This document shows positions 8,029-8,686 of a stretch of DNA of 8,686 nt, piece by piece. Under the pieces are notes generated by a model. It was not told the origin of the DNA. It searched no databases and was given only the letters and a program-made list of their open reading frames with translations. Numbering within the stretch: position 1 is the stretch's first letter; each line of letters begins with the position of its first letter. Made by a program: the position numbers and the translations under genes. Source of the DNA: Planctomycetota bacterium (GTDB lineage Bacteria; Planctomycetota; Phycisphaerae; Sedimentisphaerales; Anaerohalosphaeraceae). The stretch lies in NCBI GenBank assembly GCA_003644175.1, contig QNBS01000077.1, forward strand, positions 1-8,686, read 5' to 3'.

Positions 8029-8686
8029 TTATCCACATTTGCTAAATCCGCAATTGTCGCAAACATTACATCCCGCTTCTCTGCGTAATTTAGAATTACA
8101 TTCGGGGCATTTTCGCATAAATGCATCTGTCACTGATACAAAATCGTTTCCAAGGGCTTCTTCCAGAGCTCTGGCAATCGCATCAGGGCAAGAAAGGACA
8201 TTGATTTCACTGTTTGACTTTCTACGAGCCACGGTGGACAGGCACCTGATCCCTTTGAGTTGCTCAATGAGAATTTCAGGTTCTACCCCGCTTCGAAGGG
8301 CAATTGAAAGTATCCTTGCAGTTGCTTCGCTCTGCGAGGGACATCCACCAGCTTTGCCAAGATTTGTGAATATCTCAAAAAGGCCTTTATCGTCTTTGTT
8401 GAGAGTAACAAACAGGCTGCCACAGCCTGTCTTTGCCTTTATTGTAGTACCGGTGGTTTTTCTTGGGCGTCCGCGAGGCAAACTTGTGGGCACCGGAGAT
8501 GGTATTTCATTGACCGCTGATATCACCTGTTTTTCACGGCATCTATCGCGATAAACCGTAATTCCTTTAGTTTCGAGGTCATAGGCAAGCTGAAGTATTT
8601 TATCAATACCCTCAACGGTCGCATTATGCGGCAGATTTACCGTTTTTGAAACGGCGTTATCAACATTTTCCTGGAATGCTACCTGA
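8029..8686 (-). CDS. nrdJ: Adenosylcobalamin-dependent (class II) ribonucleotide reductase, C-terminal part
   Basis: The frame is open from the right edge to a TAA at 8031-8029, giving the last 218 residues. Class II reductases convert ribonucleotides to deoxyribonucleotides using coenzyme B12 and work with or without oxygen. The fragment starts with the end of the catalytic barrel: QENVDNAVSKTVNLP, then ATVEGIDKILQLAYDL and KGITVYRD, all characteristic of the family. A basic RGRPRKTTG linker leads to the TSCPD-type C-terminal domain (TGCGSLFVTLN, then GKAGGC and LKGIRC). The tail carries paired cysteines (CPEC, then CNVCDNCG) and ends SKCG; these probably form a zinc ribbon and the shuttle cysteines that re-reduce the active site. 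The GTG at about 8526 is an internal codon, not the start, since family sequence continues upstream. Base composition is AT-rich like the integrase, and the gene sits directly upstream of the excisionase-like gene. Confidence 0.92.
   Translation of the reverse strand, partial: QVAFQENVDNAVSKTVNLPHNATVEGIDKILQLAYDLETKGITVYRDRCREKQVISAVNEIPSPVPTSLPRGRPRKTTGTTIKAKTGCGSLFVTLNKDDKGLFEIFTNLGKAGGCPSQSEATARILSIALRSGVEPEILIEQLKGIRCLSTVARRKSNSEINVLSCPDAIARALEEALGNDFVSVTDAFMRKCPECNSKLRREAGCNVCDNCGFSKCG

Larger units (their letters stand above)
6396..8686. mobile_element. Left end of a tRNA-Asp-integrated element (genomic island, prophage or ICE), right end not in window
   Basis: Directly after the tRNA-Asp gene lie a tyrosine recombinase gene, an excisionase-like gene and part of a reductase gene, all on the minus strand and visibly more AT-rich than the core genes at 1-6000. 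Integration at the 3' end of a tRNA gene with the integrase next to it is the classic arrangement for this recombinase class. I found no second copy of the tRNA 3' segment to the right within the window, so the distal attachment site must lie beyond 8686. No phage structural or conjugation genes are visible, so the element type cannot be told. The exact left boundary (attL) probably lies inside the T arm or acceptor end of the tRNA. Confidence 0.75.

Noticed and set aside
8039..8554. Plus-strand open frame of 171 codons
   Set aside because: It is antisense to nrdJ, whose family motifs are unmistakable.
8526..8686. Possibility that the reductase fragment is a separate 165-residue gene starting at the GTG near 8526
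   Set aside because: The frame stays open to the window edge and the upstream residues match the class II reductase barrel end, so the GTG is an internal valine.

Overview
The window is bacterial DNA and falls into two parts. Positions 1 to about 6395 are GC-rich core chromosome. Positions from about 6396 to the right edge are visibly more AT-rich and look like the start of an integrated element. The best lineage guess is a planctomycete-type (Phycisphaerae-like) bacterium. That rests on the divergent MnmE-like gene, the secreted PhoD-family phosphatase among housekeeping genes, the use of TTG and GTG starts, and a tRNA gene without an encoded CCA. It is an inference with low to moderate confidence, because there is no rRNA or other decisive marker.

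Core part, all on the minus strand in transcription order: lon (ATP-dependent protease), a secreted PhoD-family metallophosphatase, obg (ribosome-assembly GTPase), coaX (type III pantothenate kinase), and the first 55 codons of a gene resembling the N-terminal domain of the tRNA-modification GTPase MnmE. Gaps are 17 and 36 bases, followed by two 4-base ATGA overlaps, so this is probably one operon. It covers protein quality control, ribosome assembly, coenzyme A synthesis and probably tRNA modification. The lon upstream region has a candidate -10 box and a complex repeat or palindrome, and diverges from a tRNA gene.

Boundary: a plus-strand tRNA-Asp(GUC) gene with a near-consensus promoter lies at 6322-6395. 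Immediately downstream is a hairpin-plus-T-tract terminator that overlaps the last codons of a convergent tyrosine recombinase gene.

Element part, minus strand: the 3' portion of an adenosylcobalamin-dependent ribonucleotide reductase (nrdJ, running in from the right edge), a small winged-helix excisionase-like gene, and the integrase. The order nrdJ, xis-like, int, with short gaps and a shared AT-rich composition, suggests that the reductase is carried by the element. The other attachment site is not in the window. An inverted repeat between the xis-like gene and int overlaps a candidate int promoter and looks like an operator. I see no defence island, CRISPR array or clearly undescribed multi-gene system in the visible part; the element continues beyond the window.
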